From an uncultured Oscillibacter sp. (GTDB taxonomy: Bacteria > Bacillota > Clostridia > Oscillospirales > Oscillospiraceae): a stretch of 64,000 nucleotides of DNA. Position numbers and translations under genes: made by a program. Of this stretch, positions 24,626-33,143 are shown piece after piece. Under the pieces are notes generated by a model. The model was not told the DNA's origin, made no database searches, and saw only the letters and a program-made list of their open reading frames with translations. The first letter of the stretch is position 1; the number at the start of each line of letters is the position of its first letter. The stretch spans positions 1 to 64,000 of the forward strand of contig NZ_CANTJS010000009.1 in the NCBI RefSeq assembly GCF_947654275.1, read 5' to 3'.

Positions 24626-24990
24626 CCCCATCCCTCCCACCGCCGGGCTTCCGGCTACTCTTGCGCGTCAGTGCTGGGCCGGCGGAACCGCCGGATGAGG
24701 GGCAGCGGAAGGAGAAGCGCCATCCTTTCGTCAACCGCCGGAATCCCCGCCCGCGCCATGCTGCGGGCTGAAGCCCCTGGCAGAATTGTTTTTCTCTTTC
24801 GCCGTGCGCGGTGTGCGCTCTTTTTCCGGAATTAAGAGAGCATGAGGGTAAATGGACCGCCGGTTTCCCGTCCGTCAGGACGAAGCGCGGCCATCTTCAT
24901 GGGTCCTTGCCGGCAGCTCTGCCGGATGCTCTCAGAGCTTTGCTCCTGACACCTTTTCCGGGCCTTCCCATAGAATGGGTAGAAAGGAGG
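24626..24990. other. Intergenic region without a recognisable gene
   Basis: About 365 bp between the ispF terminator and the next ribosome-binding site. Neither strand has an ORF with a ribosome-binding site or familiar sequence. CATAGAAT at 24969-24976 resembles a sporulation -10 box, but no matching -35 is present. Confidence 0.5.
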
Positions 24991-24997
24991 AGTGTCT

Positions 24998-25249
24998 GTG
25001 GAGCACTATATCATCCTGGCCCGCTCTGTGACCTACGCCCAGCGGATGCAGAAATCCCTGAGCCGTGCGGGCATCCGCTGCCAGATTTTCCGGCCCCCCA
25101 GGGACCTGACGAATCTCGGCTGCGCCTACGCTTTGCGTGTCTCGGTCTCCGACCTGACGGCTGCTTTGACGGCCCTGCACAAGGACGGTCTGGACCCTGT
25201 TCAAATATTCCTGTATCAGCGGGGACTGTATCAGGAGGTGAGGTCATGA
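24998..25249 (+). CDS. DUF3343 small protein
   Basis: 83 aa from the GTG at 24998, spaced 7 nt after AAAGGAGG; an earlier GTG (24992) is too close. Family pattern: YIILARSVTYAQRMQKSLSRAGI near the start and CAYALRVS. DUF3343 proteins are described as possible sulfur/selenium carriers; the invariant cysteine before AYALR is C45 here. Overlaps the next gene (ATGA). Pairing with a cysteine-desulfurase-like enzyme supports a persulfide-related role, as inference. Confidence 0.8.
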   Translation: MEHYIILARSVTYAQRMQKSLSRAGIRCQIFRPPRDLTNLGCAYALRVSVSDLTAALTALHKDGLDPVQIFLYQRGLYQEVRS

Positions 25250-26379
25250 TCTACTTTGACAGCGCGGCCACCACCTTCCAGAAGCCCCCGGCGGTGGCCG
25301 CCGCCGTCTGGGACGCCCTGGCGACCATGAGCTCCCCCGGCCGGGGGAGCTACGCCGCCGCGGCGCGGGCCGCCGACACGGCCTTTCAGTGCCGCTGTGA
25401 GCTGGCGGAGCTCTTTCACCTGGCCAGCCCGGAACAGGTGGCGTTTACCATGAACGCCACCCACGCCCTGAACATCGCCATCAAAAGCCTGGTGCCCCCC
25501 GGCGGGAGGGCGGTGATTTCCGGCTATGAGCACAATGCCGTCACCCGGCCCCTGGCGGCGCTTGGGGCCAGCGTGACAGTGGCGGCTGCGCCGCTGTTTC
25601 AGCCGGACCGGGCGGCGGAGGCATTCGACAGGCTGATCGTCCCCGGCGTGGACGCGGTGGTTTGCAACCATGTTTCCAATGTGTTCGGCTTCATTCAGCC
25701 GGTGGAGGCGGTGGCAGCCCTCTGCCGGAGCCGGGGGGTGCCCCTGATTATCGACGCGTCCCAGTCGGCGGGGGCTCTGCCTCTGGATATGACCGCTCTG
25801 GGGGCGGCGTTTGCCGCCATGCCGGGACATAAGGGGCTGTATGGCCCCCAGGGCACCGGCGTTCTGCTCTGCGGCGACGGCGTGCCGGTGCGCCCGCTGC
25901 TGGAGGGGGGGACCGGCAGCCTCTCCATTCAGCAGGAGATGCCGGATTTCCTGCCGGACCGTCTGGAGGCCGGCACCCACAATGTGCCGGGCATCGCCGG
26001 TCTGCTGGCGGGGGTGCGCTATGTCCGCCGCCGGGGACTGGAGAAAATCCTGGACCGGGAGCGCCGCCTGACCCGTCAGATGGCCGGAGGGCTGCGGGAA
26101 ATACCCGGACTGCGGGTTTACGCCGCCGCCAGCCCCTGCCGGCAGGCCGGCGTTCTCTCCCTGACTGCGGAGGGCGTGGACGCCGAAGCCCTGGGAAGCG
26201 CTCTGGCAGAACGGGGAATTGCCGTCCGGGCGGGGCTTCACTGCGCGCCCCTGGCCCACAGAACCGCCGGAACGCTGGACACCGGCACCGTCCGGCTCAG
26301 CTTCTCCGATTTGAATACCCCGGAGGAAGTGGACCGCGTGATTTCAGTGCTCCGGGCCCTGCTGAAGGGGACGAATTAA
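25246..26379 (+). CDS. Cysteine desulfurase-like PLP enzyme (class V aminotransferase)
   Basis: 377 aa. N-terminus IYFDSAATTFQKPP is typical of NifS/SufS proteins. The PLP lysine lies in PGHKGLYGPQGTG (about 199-211). The catalytic cysteine is in RAGLHCAPLAH (about 325-335), the group II (SufS/CsdB) arrangement. Likely removes sulfur, or selenium, from cysteine or selenocysteine. Overlaps the DUF3343 gene, its probable acceptor partner. No sufBCD or iscU is nearby, so a general Fe-S role is less likely. Confidence 0.88.
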   Translation: MIYFDSAATTFQKPPAVAAAVWDALATMSSPGRGSYAAAARAADTAFQCRCELAELFHLASPEQVAFTMNATHALNIAIKSLVPPGGRAVISGYEHNAVTRPLAALGASVTVAAAPLFQPDRAAEAFDRLIVPGVDAVVCNHVSNVFGFIQPVEAVAALCRSRGVPLIIDASQSAGALPLDMTALGAAFAAMPGHKGLYGPQGTGVLLCGDGVPVRPLLEGGTGSLSIQQEMPDFLPDRLEAGTHNVPGIAGLLAGVRYVRRRGLEKILDRERRLTRQMAGGLREIPGLRVYAAASPCRQAGVLSLTAEGVDAEALGSALAERGIAVRAGLHCAPLAHRTAGTLDTGTVRLSFSDLNTPEEVDRVISVLRALLKGTN

Positions 26380-26419
26380 GGCGTCTGTGAATTTTCCGGG
26401 AATTTTCCATTGGTTCACC

Positions 26420-26448
26420 TTGCTTTTTAGCGCCGGATTCTATATAAT
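26420..26448 (+). promoter_or_regulatory. Sigma-A promoter of cdaA
   Basis: TTGCTT (26420-26425), 17 nt, TATAAT (26443-26448). Confidence 0.8.
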
Positions 26449-26569
26449 CTAAAGTATTCATGGCCTGCCGTACCGCCCTGAGCGAATCAGGCGCGGCGGA
26501 AACGGCCTTTGCGTTTGGCGGAACGGAGACAAAAAGCCGCCGGAGGATTGAAGGAATGGAGGCGTCGGA

Positions 26570-27442
26570 ATGAATGTGTCGCTTTCCGAGCTGGCCGCCT
26601 GGGCCGGGCGGTATCTGCTGACCATTGAGGTGGCGGACGTGCTGGACATCGCAATTATGGTGTTCGCGCTCTATAAGGTCCTGACCCTGGTGCAGACCGC
26701 CAAGTCTGCCAGTCTTTTAAAAGGGCTGTTCGTCTTTCTGGGCGTGCTGCTGCTGAGCTACCTGTTCCACCTCAATGGCATCTATTATCTGATGAGCAAG
26801 ATGGTGGAGTGGGGCGTGCTGGCCCTGATTATTCTCTTTCAGCCGGAGCTGCGCCGGATTCTGGAGGAGATGGGAAGCCGCCGCATTCTGGCCTTTTTCG
26901 CCCATACGGAAAACGCCAGCGTACTGGAGCAGACCATCGGACAGACGGTGCTGGCCTGTACGGAGATGTCCCAGTCCCGCACCGGGGCGCTGATTGTCTT
27001 CGAGCGGGAAATCCTGCTGGACGATATGGTCCGCAGCGGGACGGTGCTGGACGCCTCGGTTTCCAGCGAGCTTTTGAAAAACATCTTCTTTGTGAAAGCG
27101 CCCATGCACGACGGCGCGGTGATTATCCGCCACGGGCGGGTGCTGGGAGCGGGCTGCATGCTTCCCCTGAGCAAGAATGTCAATCTCTCCCGGGACCTGG
27201 GCATGCGGCACCGGGCCGGCATCGGCATGAGTGAGAATTCCGACGCGGTGGTGGTCATCGTGTCGGAGGAGACCGGGTCCATCTCTGTGGCCACCGGCGG
27301 CATGCTGAAACGGCATTTGAAGGCGGAGACGTTGGAAAACCTCCTGCGGAACGAGCTGCTTCCGCAGGAGGAGGACGAGGCGGACAAGCAGAAATTCAGT
27401 CTTCTCAGCCTGCTGCGCCCCAGGAAGAACGGAGGTGCGTAA
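26570..27442 (+). CDS. cdaA: Diadenylate cyclase CdaA
   Basis: 290 aa membrane enzyme making cyclic di-AMP from two ATP. Three hydrophobic segments (about 24-40, 52-68, 80-92) precede the DAC domain with the catalytic DGA (181-183) and RHR (213-215). Cyclic di-AMP controls potassium and osmolyte balance in Firmicutes. ATG at 26570 after GGAGGCG. CdaR follows directly; the usual third gene, glmM, is not next. Confidence 0.95.
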   Translation: MNVSLSELAAWAGRYLLTIEVADVLDIAIMVFALYKVLTLVQTAKSASLLKGLFVFLGVLLLSYLFHLNGIYYLMSKMVEWGVLALIILFQPELRRILEEMGSRRILAFFAHTENASVLEQTIGQTVLACTEMSQSRTGALIVFEREILLDDMVRSGTVLDASVSSELLKNIFFVKAPMHDGAVIIRHGRVLGAGCMLPLSKNVNLSRDLGMRHRAGIGMSENSDAVVVIVSEETGSISVATGGMLKRHLKAETLENLLRNELLPQEEDEADKQKFSLLSLLRPRKNGGA

Positions 27443-27443
27443 G

Positions 27444-28787
27444 GTGGAATCGAACAACAACAGCAGCCGGAAAATCATCTATTTTCTGCTGTCCGTCCTG
27501 GTGGCCTGCGGCATCTGGCTCTATGCCGACCTGACCAGCGGGCCCAACGGCGCGCCCCGGACCTGTATCCGGGAGATTACGGATATCCCCATTGAATACA
27601 CCCGGGAAGCCACCCTGACGGACCGGGGGCTGATGCTGGTGGAGGATGGCAGCGATCTCACGGTGGACCTGGAGCTGGAGGGGACCCGAAGCCTGGTGAC
27701 CAAGCTGGACCGGGAGCAGATTCGCTTTGTGGTGGACCTTTCCAATGTGACCAGTGCCGGCGTCCAGAATATTGGATACTCTGTGTCCTATACGGACAAC
27801 GAATTCCGGAACGGAGCCATCAGCACCAAGAATGTCAGCATCGGGGGAGGGGCCACCGTCAATATCAGTGAGCTCTACCGCCGGACCATCGACGTCAGCT
27901 GCGAGCTGGTGGGCAATGTGGCGGAGACCTATACCGCCGGGCAGGTTCAGCTCTCCCATACGGAGATTGAGGTCCGGGGCCTTCAGGAGGATATCGACCC
28001 CATCAGCTATGCGAAAGTGACATTGGACATCGGTGACAGCGTGGAGGAGACCGTCTCCCGGGAACTGGAGCTCCAGTTTTACGACCAGAACGGCAATCTC
28101 CTGGATGACAGCCGCATTCACTCCACGGTGGAGACCATTCAGGCGACGCTGCCGGTGTTTGTCACCAAGGAACTGCGTCTTGTTGTGAACTTCATCGAAG
28201 CGCCCGGCGCGCGGGTGCGGAACACGGACGCCCACATCGAGCCTGAGACCATTACGGTCTCCGGCGACGCGACCCAGCTCAAAAACGTGGAGACTCTGAC
28301 CCTGGACAATCATTTCAATCTGCTGGATCTGGGCACCGCCGCCTCCAGCAATTACACCACCACCTACTATCCCATCATCCCGCCCGAGGGCTGCCAGAAC
28401 CTCAGCGGCGTCACACGGGCGGCGCTGAAGATTCGCTTTGAGGACATGACCAGCGCCTCGGTGCCTACGGAGAACATCACTCTGGTCAATCTGTCGGAGG
28501 GCAGGACCGCCACGCTTCTGACCACGTCGCTGCCGGTGCAAATCTACGGCACGGAGGCGGATGTGTCCGCCGTTGCCGGAGAGGACATTGCCGTTACCGT
28601 GGACCTCAGCGATTATTCCTCTGCCTCCGGCACCTATACGATTCCGGCGGAGGTCCGGGTCTCCGGCGGCGACCTGGGCATCACAGGCGAGTATCAGGTG
28701 CAGGTCACCATCCGGGAGAAGGTGGAGGAGCCGCCGGAGGAACCCACGGAAAATCCTCAGGAACCGGAAGATCCGGCGGAGGAGTAG
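27444..28787 (+). CDS. cdaR: YbbR-domain protein CdaR, regulator of CdaA
   Basis: 447 aa from GTG 27444, spaced 8 nt after GGAGG; the GTG at 27435 overlaps that site. One N-terminal transmembrane helix (about 9-26), then about four extracytoplasmic YbbR repeats (e.g. YTREATLTDRGLMLVE, VDLELEGTRSLV) and an acidic Pro/Glu tail. CdaR modulates CdaA activity at the membrane. Confidence 0.92.
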   Translation: MESNNNSSRKIIYFLLSVLVACGIWLYADLTSGPNGAPRTCIREITDIPIEYTREATLTDRGLMLVEDGSDLTVDLELEGTRSLVTKLDREQIRFVVDLSNVTSAGVQNIGYSVSYTDNEFRNGAISTKNVSIGGGATVNISELYRRTIDVSCELVGNVAETYTAGQVQLSHTEIEVRGLQEDIDPISYAKVTLDIGDSVEETVSRELELQFYDQNGNLLDDSRIHSTVETIQATLPVFVTKELRLVVNFIEAPGARVRNTDAHIEPETITVSGDATQLKNVETLTLDNHFNLLDLGTAASSNYTTTYYPIIPPEGCQNLSGVTRAALKIRFEDMTSASVPTENITLVNLSEGRTATLLTTSLPVQIYGTEADVSAVAGEDIAVTVDLSDYSSASGTYTIPAEVRVSGGDLGITGEYQVQVTIREKVEEPPEEPTENPQEPEDPAEE

Positions 28788-28825
28788 CGGAAACACGCCC
28801 CTGACACAGGGGCGGGGAGGAACTT

Positions 28826-29236
28826 ATGACGCAGATTGCAACAGTTGAACGAATTCTGGACCCGGGACACGCGGAAATCTCCGTACCCCGGAAAAGCGCC
28901 TGCGGCCACGACTGCGAGGAATGCGCCGGCTGCGGCGTCTCCGGGGCGGCGGTTCACGCCCGGGCGAAAAACCCCATTGGCGCCGCGCCGGGGCAGAAGG
29001 TAGTTGTGGAAAGCAGCACGAAAAAAATGCTCTGGATTATCACGCTGGCCTATATGGTGCCTGTGGTGCTGTTTCTGGCGGGCTATCTGGGGGGCGTGCT
29101 GCTCAGCGGCAGCATTGCCGTGCAGTATACACTGGCCGTGGCGGGCTTCGCGCTGGGCCTTCTGATTGCGGTGGGTTATGACCGCCGCCTGCGGCGGCAG
29201 GGCGGACTGTCCTTCACCATTGTGCGGCTGTTCTAG
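28826..29236 (+). CDS. RseC/MucC-family membrane protein
   Basis: 136 aa. A cysteine-rich N-terminal domain with CGHDCEECAGC (C26, C30, C33, C36) is followed by two membrane helices (about 73-92 and 96-115). This is the SoxR-reducing/RseC family, associated elsewhere with Rnf-type electron transfer and flavin proteins. ATG after GGGGAGGA. Its partner here is unknown; no rnf gene is in the window. Confidence 0.85.
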   Translation: MTQIATVERILDPGHAEISVPRKSACGHDCEECAGCGVSGAAVHARAKNPIGAAPGQKVVVESSTKKMLWIITLAYMVPVVLFLAGYLGGVLLSGSIAVQYTLAVAGFALGLLIAVGYDRRLRRQGGLSFTIVRLF

Positions 29237-29238
29237 GT

Positions 29239-30135
29239 ATGTTCGGCTATGTCAGGCCGGAGCTTCCGGAGGAGGAGATGATCCGCTTCCGGCAGGCCTA
29301 CTGCGGATTATGCCATACCCTGGGCAGGCGGTGCGGCCCGGCGGCTCAGTGTATTTTGAATTATGATTTTACGTTTCTTGCCATCCTTCTCTCCGATGGA
29401 GAGGAGGCGGTATGCCGGAGGGGCCGGTGCGCGGTCCACCCGGTCCATGGCCGGGACTATCTGCCCCCAAGCGCCGCGTTGGACCTGGCGGCGGACGAGA
29501 GCGTCATTCTCGCCTACTGGCAGCTGCGGGACGGCGTGGAGGACCACGACTGGTTCCACGGCCTGAAATACCGGGGACTCTCCGGTGTTTTAGAGCCCGC
29601 CTACCGGAGGGCCGCCGCGGCCCTGCCGGACTTTGACAAAAGCACCCGTCGGCAGCTGGCGCTGCTGGCGGAGCTGGAGCGGGAGGGTTGCGATTCCATC
29701 GACCGTCCGGCGGACGCCTTCGCCGTGCTGCTGCGGGAGGCCGCGGCAGCGGTGGACAACCCGGTCCGCCGCCGGGTGCTGGAACAGCTGCTGTACCACC
29801 TGGGCCGCTGGATTTATCTGATTGACGCGGCGGATGACCTGAAGGCGGACGCCGCTTCCGGAAATTACAACCCCGTGGCCCTGCGCTTTGGCCTGAGAGA
29901 CGGCCGGTGGACGGAGGAGAGCCGCCGGGCCTTCGCCCTGACCCTGGACCAGTCCGTCCACATGATGACGACGGCCTTTGAGCTGTGGGAGTTCGGGGTT
30001 TGGGAACCCATTCTGCGGGAAACCCTTTATGGGACCCTGTTTCGGGTGGGCCGGGCGGTGCTGGACGGGGACTTTCACAAATCAGGGCGCCGCCCTCCGG
30101 AGCCTTCCGGAGAGAAACGGAGGGGCGGAGGGTGA
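29239..30135 (+). CDS. DUF5685-family protein
   Basis: 298 aa, predicted helical and soluble. The N-terminus has a cysteine-rich patch (YCGLCHTLGRRCG, then CRRGRCAVH). A later acidic motif, YLIDAADDLKAD, followed by NYNPVALRFG, is reminiscent of aspartate-rich motifs in helical isoprenoid synthases, but this is only a resemblance. Two nt after rseC and upstream of a J-domain gene, a recurring Clostridia neighbourhood. Function unknown. Confidence 0.75.
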   Translation: MFGYVRPELPEEEMIRFRQAYCGLCHTLGRRCGPAAQCILNYDFTFLAILLSDGEEAVCRRGRCAVHPVHGRDYLPPSAALDLAADESVILAYWQLRDGVEDHDWFHGLKYRGLSGVLEPAYRRAAAALPDFDKSTRRQLALLAELEREGCDSIDRPADAFAVLLREAAAAVDNPVRRRVLEQLLYHLGRWIYLIDAADDLKADAASGNYNPVALRFGLRDGRWTEESRRAFALTLDQSVHMMTTAFELWEFGVWEPILRETLYGTLFRVGRAVLDGDFHKSGRRPPEPSGEKRRGGG

Positions 30136-30222
30136 TTCAAACGGTTTCCCAGGCCCTTTCATCGGGACAAAAATTCCCGCAAAAACCTGCGGCACAGCAG
30201 AGAAGGCAGGAGAGAGATACAC

Positions 30223-30813
30223 ATGAACGATCCCTATCAGACCCTGGGCGTCTCAGAAAACGCTACAGATGAAGAAATCAAGCGGGCCTACCGGGAGTTG
30301 GCGCGGAAGTATCATCCGGACAATTACCATGACAATCCTCTGGCGGATCTGGCCCAGGAGAAAATGAAGGAAATCAACGCCGCCTATGAGGAGATTAACA
30401 AGCGCCGGGGCGGCAGGTCCATCGGAAGCCAAAGCGGAGGCTATCACGGGGGCTATCAGCAGCAGTATTCCTCCTCGGTGCTCCAGCAGGTCCGGGCAGC
30501 CATCCAGGTGGGGGATATCGGCCGGGCGGAGGCACTTCTGGCCAACTACGGCGACCATAACGCCGAGTGGAATTTCCTGAAGGGCGCGGTCTGCTACCGC
30601 CGGGGATTTATGGACGAGGCCCGGACCTATTATCAGACCGCCTGCCGGATGGACCCGGCCAATCCGGAGTACCGGCGTACGCTGGACATCATGGAGAACC
30701 GGCAGCCCTACAGCCCCAACGGAGCGCCCTTCGGCACGCTGTGCGGCGGGAATCCCTGCCTGTCGCTGTGCTGCGCCTATGCGCTGTGCAACGGAGGCTT
30801 TTGCTGCTGCTGA
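30223..30813 (+). CDS. J-domain protein with cysteine-rich tail
   Basis: 196 aa. N-terminal J domain (1-65) with the HPD signature in KYHPDNYHD (about 29-37), a Gly/Tyr-rich linker, a TPR-like helical region (about 90-170: GRAEALLANYGDHNAEWNFL), and a C-terminal tail with nine cysteines ending in GGFCCC. It lacks the zinc-finger and peptide-binding domains of true DnaJ. A specialised Hsp70 co-chaperone is likely; the client may be the DUF5685 protein upstream. Confidence 0.88.
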   Translation: MNDPYQTLGVSENATDEEIKRAYRELARKYHPDNYHDNPLADLAQEKMKEINAAYEEINKRRGGRSIGSQSGGYHGGYQQQYSSSVLQQVRAAIQVGDIGRAEALLANYGDHNAEWNFLKGAVCYRRGFMDEARTYYQTACRMDPANPEYRRTLDIMENRQPYSPNGAPFGTLCGGNPCLSLCCAYALCNGGFCCC

Positions 30814-31015
30814 GTCCGTTTGAAGCCGGACCCGCAGGGCGGTTTTCACAGGCGGGCCGCCGCCCAATCGGGGTTTTTGTTGCCGCTGCTGAGTCCGCTT
30901 GAAGCCGGACCCGTATACGGCGGTTTTTCACAAGAGGACTGCCGCCAAAAAAAGGAAGACAGCGCCGTCCCGGCGGGAACAGAGGAGCCGGGACCGGCGT
31001 ATGGGCATTTTTCAA
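30806..31015. repeat. Degenerate tandem repeat downstream of the J-domain gene
   Basis: GCTGCTGAGTCCG recurs at 30806 and 30885 (79-bp offset), each followed by TTGAAGCCGGACCCG and a GGCGGTTTT...CCGCC hairpin. A third, weaker copy starts near 30986 (AGCCGGGACCGGCGTATG). The first copy includes the stop codon of the J-domain gene. No gene is visible here. Confidence 0.75.
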
Positions 31016-31038
31016 ACAAGGCCGAATGATAGGGGGAA

Positions 31039-31926
31039 ATGGATTTGATCAAAAGCATGACCGGCTATGGCCGGGCGAGACAGATGCGGAACAGTCGGGA
31101 TATCACCGTAGAGGTCCGGGCCGTGAACAACCGGTATCTGGACTGCGGGGTGAAAATGCCCCGGCTGTATATCTTTGCGGAGGACGCCATCAAGCAGAGG
31201 GTCCAGCGGGCCGTTTCCAGGGGAAAGGTGGACGTGTTCATCACCGTGGACGCCAGTGCCGCCGACACCACGACGGTGACGGTGAACCGGGAGCTGGCGG
31301 CGCAGTATGCCTCCGCCCTGAAGGAGCTGGCGGAGGTCTGCGGCCCCACGGCCTACAAGGTTACGCCGGAGGTTCTGGCCCGGTTTCCGGACGTGCTCTC
31401 CGTCACCAAGGCGGACGAGGATCTGGAGGCGGTCAGCGCCGACCTCTGCGCCGTGCTGGATGAGGCCCTGGAGGCCTTCAACGCCATGCGGGGGGTGGAG
31501 GGCCGGAAGCTGGCGGAGGACATCGGCGGCCGTCTGACGGCCATCGAGGACTATACCGGCCAGGTGGAGCGGCGCTCGCCGGAGACGGTGGCGGAGTACC
31601 GCAGAAAGCTCACAGCCCGAATGCAGGAGGTGCTGCAAAGCAGCACCGTGGACCCCCAGCGCATCCTGACCGAGGCCGCCATTTATGCCGACAAGGTGGC
31701 CGTGGACGAGGAGACCGTCCGCCTGCGGAGCCATGTGGCCCAGCTTCGGAGCATGCTCCAGTCCGACGAGCCCATGGGCCGGAAGATGGACTTCCTGATT
31801 CAGGAGGTCAACCGGGAGGCCAATACCATCGGCTCCAAATGCGGCGATGTGACCATCGCCCAGGTGGCTGTGAACCTGAAGGCCGAGGTGGAGAAAATGC
31901 GGGAGCAGGTACAAAATATTGAGTGA
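31039..31926 (+). CDS. yicC: YicC/YloC-family endoribonuclease
   Basis: 295 aa. The start [11 protein letters not shown] and the C-terminal block [22 protein letters not shown] are family signatures. YicC proteins are endoribonucleases affecting RNA turnover. ATG at 31039 is close to AGGGGG; the next Met is in MTGYG, too far from it. First gene of the yicC-remA-gmk-rpoZ-priA block that is well conserved in Firmicutes. Confidence 0.9.
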   Translation: MDLIKSMTGYGRARQMRNSRDITVEVRAVNNRYLDCGVKMPRLYIFAEDAIKQRVQRAVSRGKVDVFITVDASAADTTTVTVNRELAAQYASALKELAEVCGPTAYKVTPEVLARFPDVLSVTKADEDLEAVSADLCAVLDEALEAFNAMRGVEGRKLAEDIGGRLTAIEDYTGQVERRSPETVAEYRRKLTARMQEVLQSSTVDPQRILTEAAIYADKVAVDEETVRLRSHVAQLRSMLQSDEPMGRKMDFLIQEVNREANTIGSKCGDVTIAQVAVNLKAEVEKMREQVQNIE

Positions 31927-31927
31927 T

Positions 31928-32173
31928 ATGGAATTTATTCACATTGGGTACGGGAGCATGGTTTCCCGGGAGCGCGTGGTTGCCATCGTGAGCCCCGATT
32001 CTGCGCCCATCCGCCGCATGACCCAGGAGAGCCGGGAACGGGGGATGCTGATTGACGCCACGTACGGCCGGAAAACCGCCTCAATTTTCATTATGGACAG
32101 CGACCATGTGATTTTGTCGGCGCTGCCGCCGGAGAAGTTCGGCGGACAGCTCCGTGATAAGGAGGACGCATGA
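31928..32173 (+). CDS. remA: Extracellular matrix regulator RemA (DUF370)
   Basis: 81 aa. [30 protein letters not shown] broken by family spacing, then [28 protein letters not shown], is a close RemA match. RemA is a ring-forming DNA-binding activator of biofilm and osmoprotection genes in Bacillus. The ATG at 31928 is preferred to a TTG 9 nt upstream. Starts 1 nt after yicC and overlaps gmk (ATGA). Confidence 0.92.
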   Translation: MEFIHIGYGSMVSRERVVAIVSPDSAPIRRMTQESRERGMLIDATYGRKTASIFIMDSDHVILSALPPEKFGGQLRDKEDA

Positions 32174-32763
32174 AAAAGGGAAAGACTTTCATTATTTCCG
32201 GCCCGTCCGGCGTGGGCAAGGGCAGCGTGCTGAAGGTGCTTCTGGAGCGGCGGAGGGACGTGTATGTCTCCGTGTCCGCCACCACCCGGCAGCCCCGGGC
32301 AGGCGAGGAGAACGGCGTGCACTATCATTTCCTGGACGTTGATACCTTCCACGAGTGGATTGCCCAGGATGCCTTTCTGGAGTACGCGGAATACGTGGGC
32401 AATTTCTACGGAACCCCCAAGCGCTTTGTGGATGAAGCCATGGCGGAGGGACGGGACGTGATTCTGGAGATTGATGTGCAGGGAGCCCTGCAAATCGCCC
32501 AGAAGCGTCCGGAGGCCATTTTAATTTTCATCGCGCCCCCCAGCTGGTCGGAACTGGAGCGCCGTCTGACGGCCAGAGGCACTGACAGCACGGAGAAGAT
32601 TCAAAAGCGCCTCCTGCGGGCCAAGGTGGAGTGTCAGACCGCCGGCGCGTATCACTATTTTGTAATCAATGATACCATCGAAAACGCCGCCGGGGAGCTG
32701 GACGCCATTATGACGGCGGAGCACTGCCGGTCCATCGACCGGATGGAGATTATCCGGGACTGA
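32170..32763 (+). CDS. gmk: Guanylate kinase
   Basis: 197 aa. P-loop [10 protein letters not shown] (10-19), GMP-binding region [21 protein letters not shown] in pieces, and [10 protein letters not shown]. Converts GMP to GDP. ATGA overlap with remA. Confidence 0.97.
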   Translation: MKKGKTFIISGPSGVGKGSVLKVLLERRRDVYVSVSATTRQPRAGEENGVHYHFLDVDTFHEWIAQDAFLEYAEYVGNFYGTPKRFVDEAMAEGRDVILEIDVQGALQIAQKRPEAILIFIAPPSWSELERRLTARGTDSTEKIQKRLLRAKVECQTAGAYHYFVINDTIENAAGELDAIMTAEHCRSIDRMEIIRD

Positions 32764-32888
32764 GGGACCCAATACGGTTACTTTCCGGCCAGAGGGCTGA
32801 TCTATGCCGTGTTTCGCGGCTGCTTTTGAATTGATAGATTGGAAATCATCAAAAGCCGTTTTGTGACGGCGAAGGGAGTCGATTGATT

Positions 32889-33104
32889 ATGATGCTGTAT
32901 CCTGCCATGAGCAAGCTCAATGCCTATATTCCCAACCGCTATATGCTGGTCAACGTAGTGGCCCGCCGGGCCCGGCAGATTGCCGAGGAGGCGGAGAGCG
33001 CCGGCGTCCATCTGGACGACAAGCCTGTTACCATGGCCATTCACGAGGTGGCGGAGGGCCGTCTGGACACCGGCAGTCTGGCCCGGGAAACGGAAGAGGC
33101 CTGA
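32889..33104 (+). CDS. rpoZ: RNA polymerase omega subunit
   Basis: 71 aa from ATG 32889 (a second ATG is adjacent). Core helix: PNRYMLVNVVARRARQIAEE, with DKPVTMAIHEVAEGRL. Position between gmk and priA is canonical. AAGGGAG lies about 12 nt upstream. Confidence 0.92.
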   Translation: MMLYPAMSKLNAYIPNRYMLVNVVARRARQIAEEAESAGVHLDDKPVTMAIHEVAEGRLDTGSLARETEEA

Positions 33105-33143
33105 TCCCGGCTCTTCCCGCCGGAGCAGAAAGGAGGGCGGGAC

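Noticed and set aside
24626-24990. Remnant of a pseudogene between ispF and the DUF3343 gene
   Set aside because: I compared both strands by eye and found no continuous protein-like similarity to a known family.
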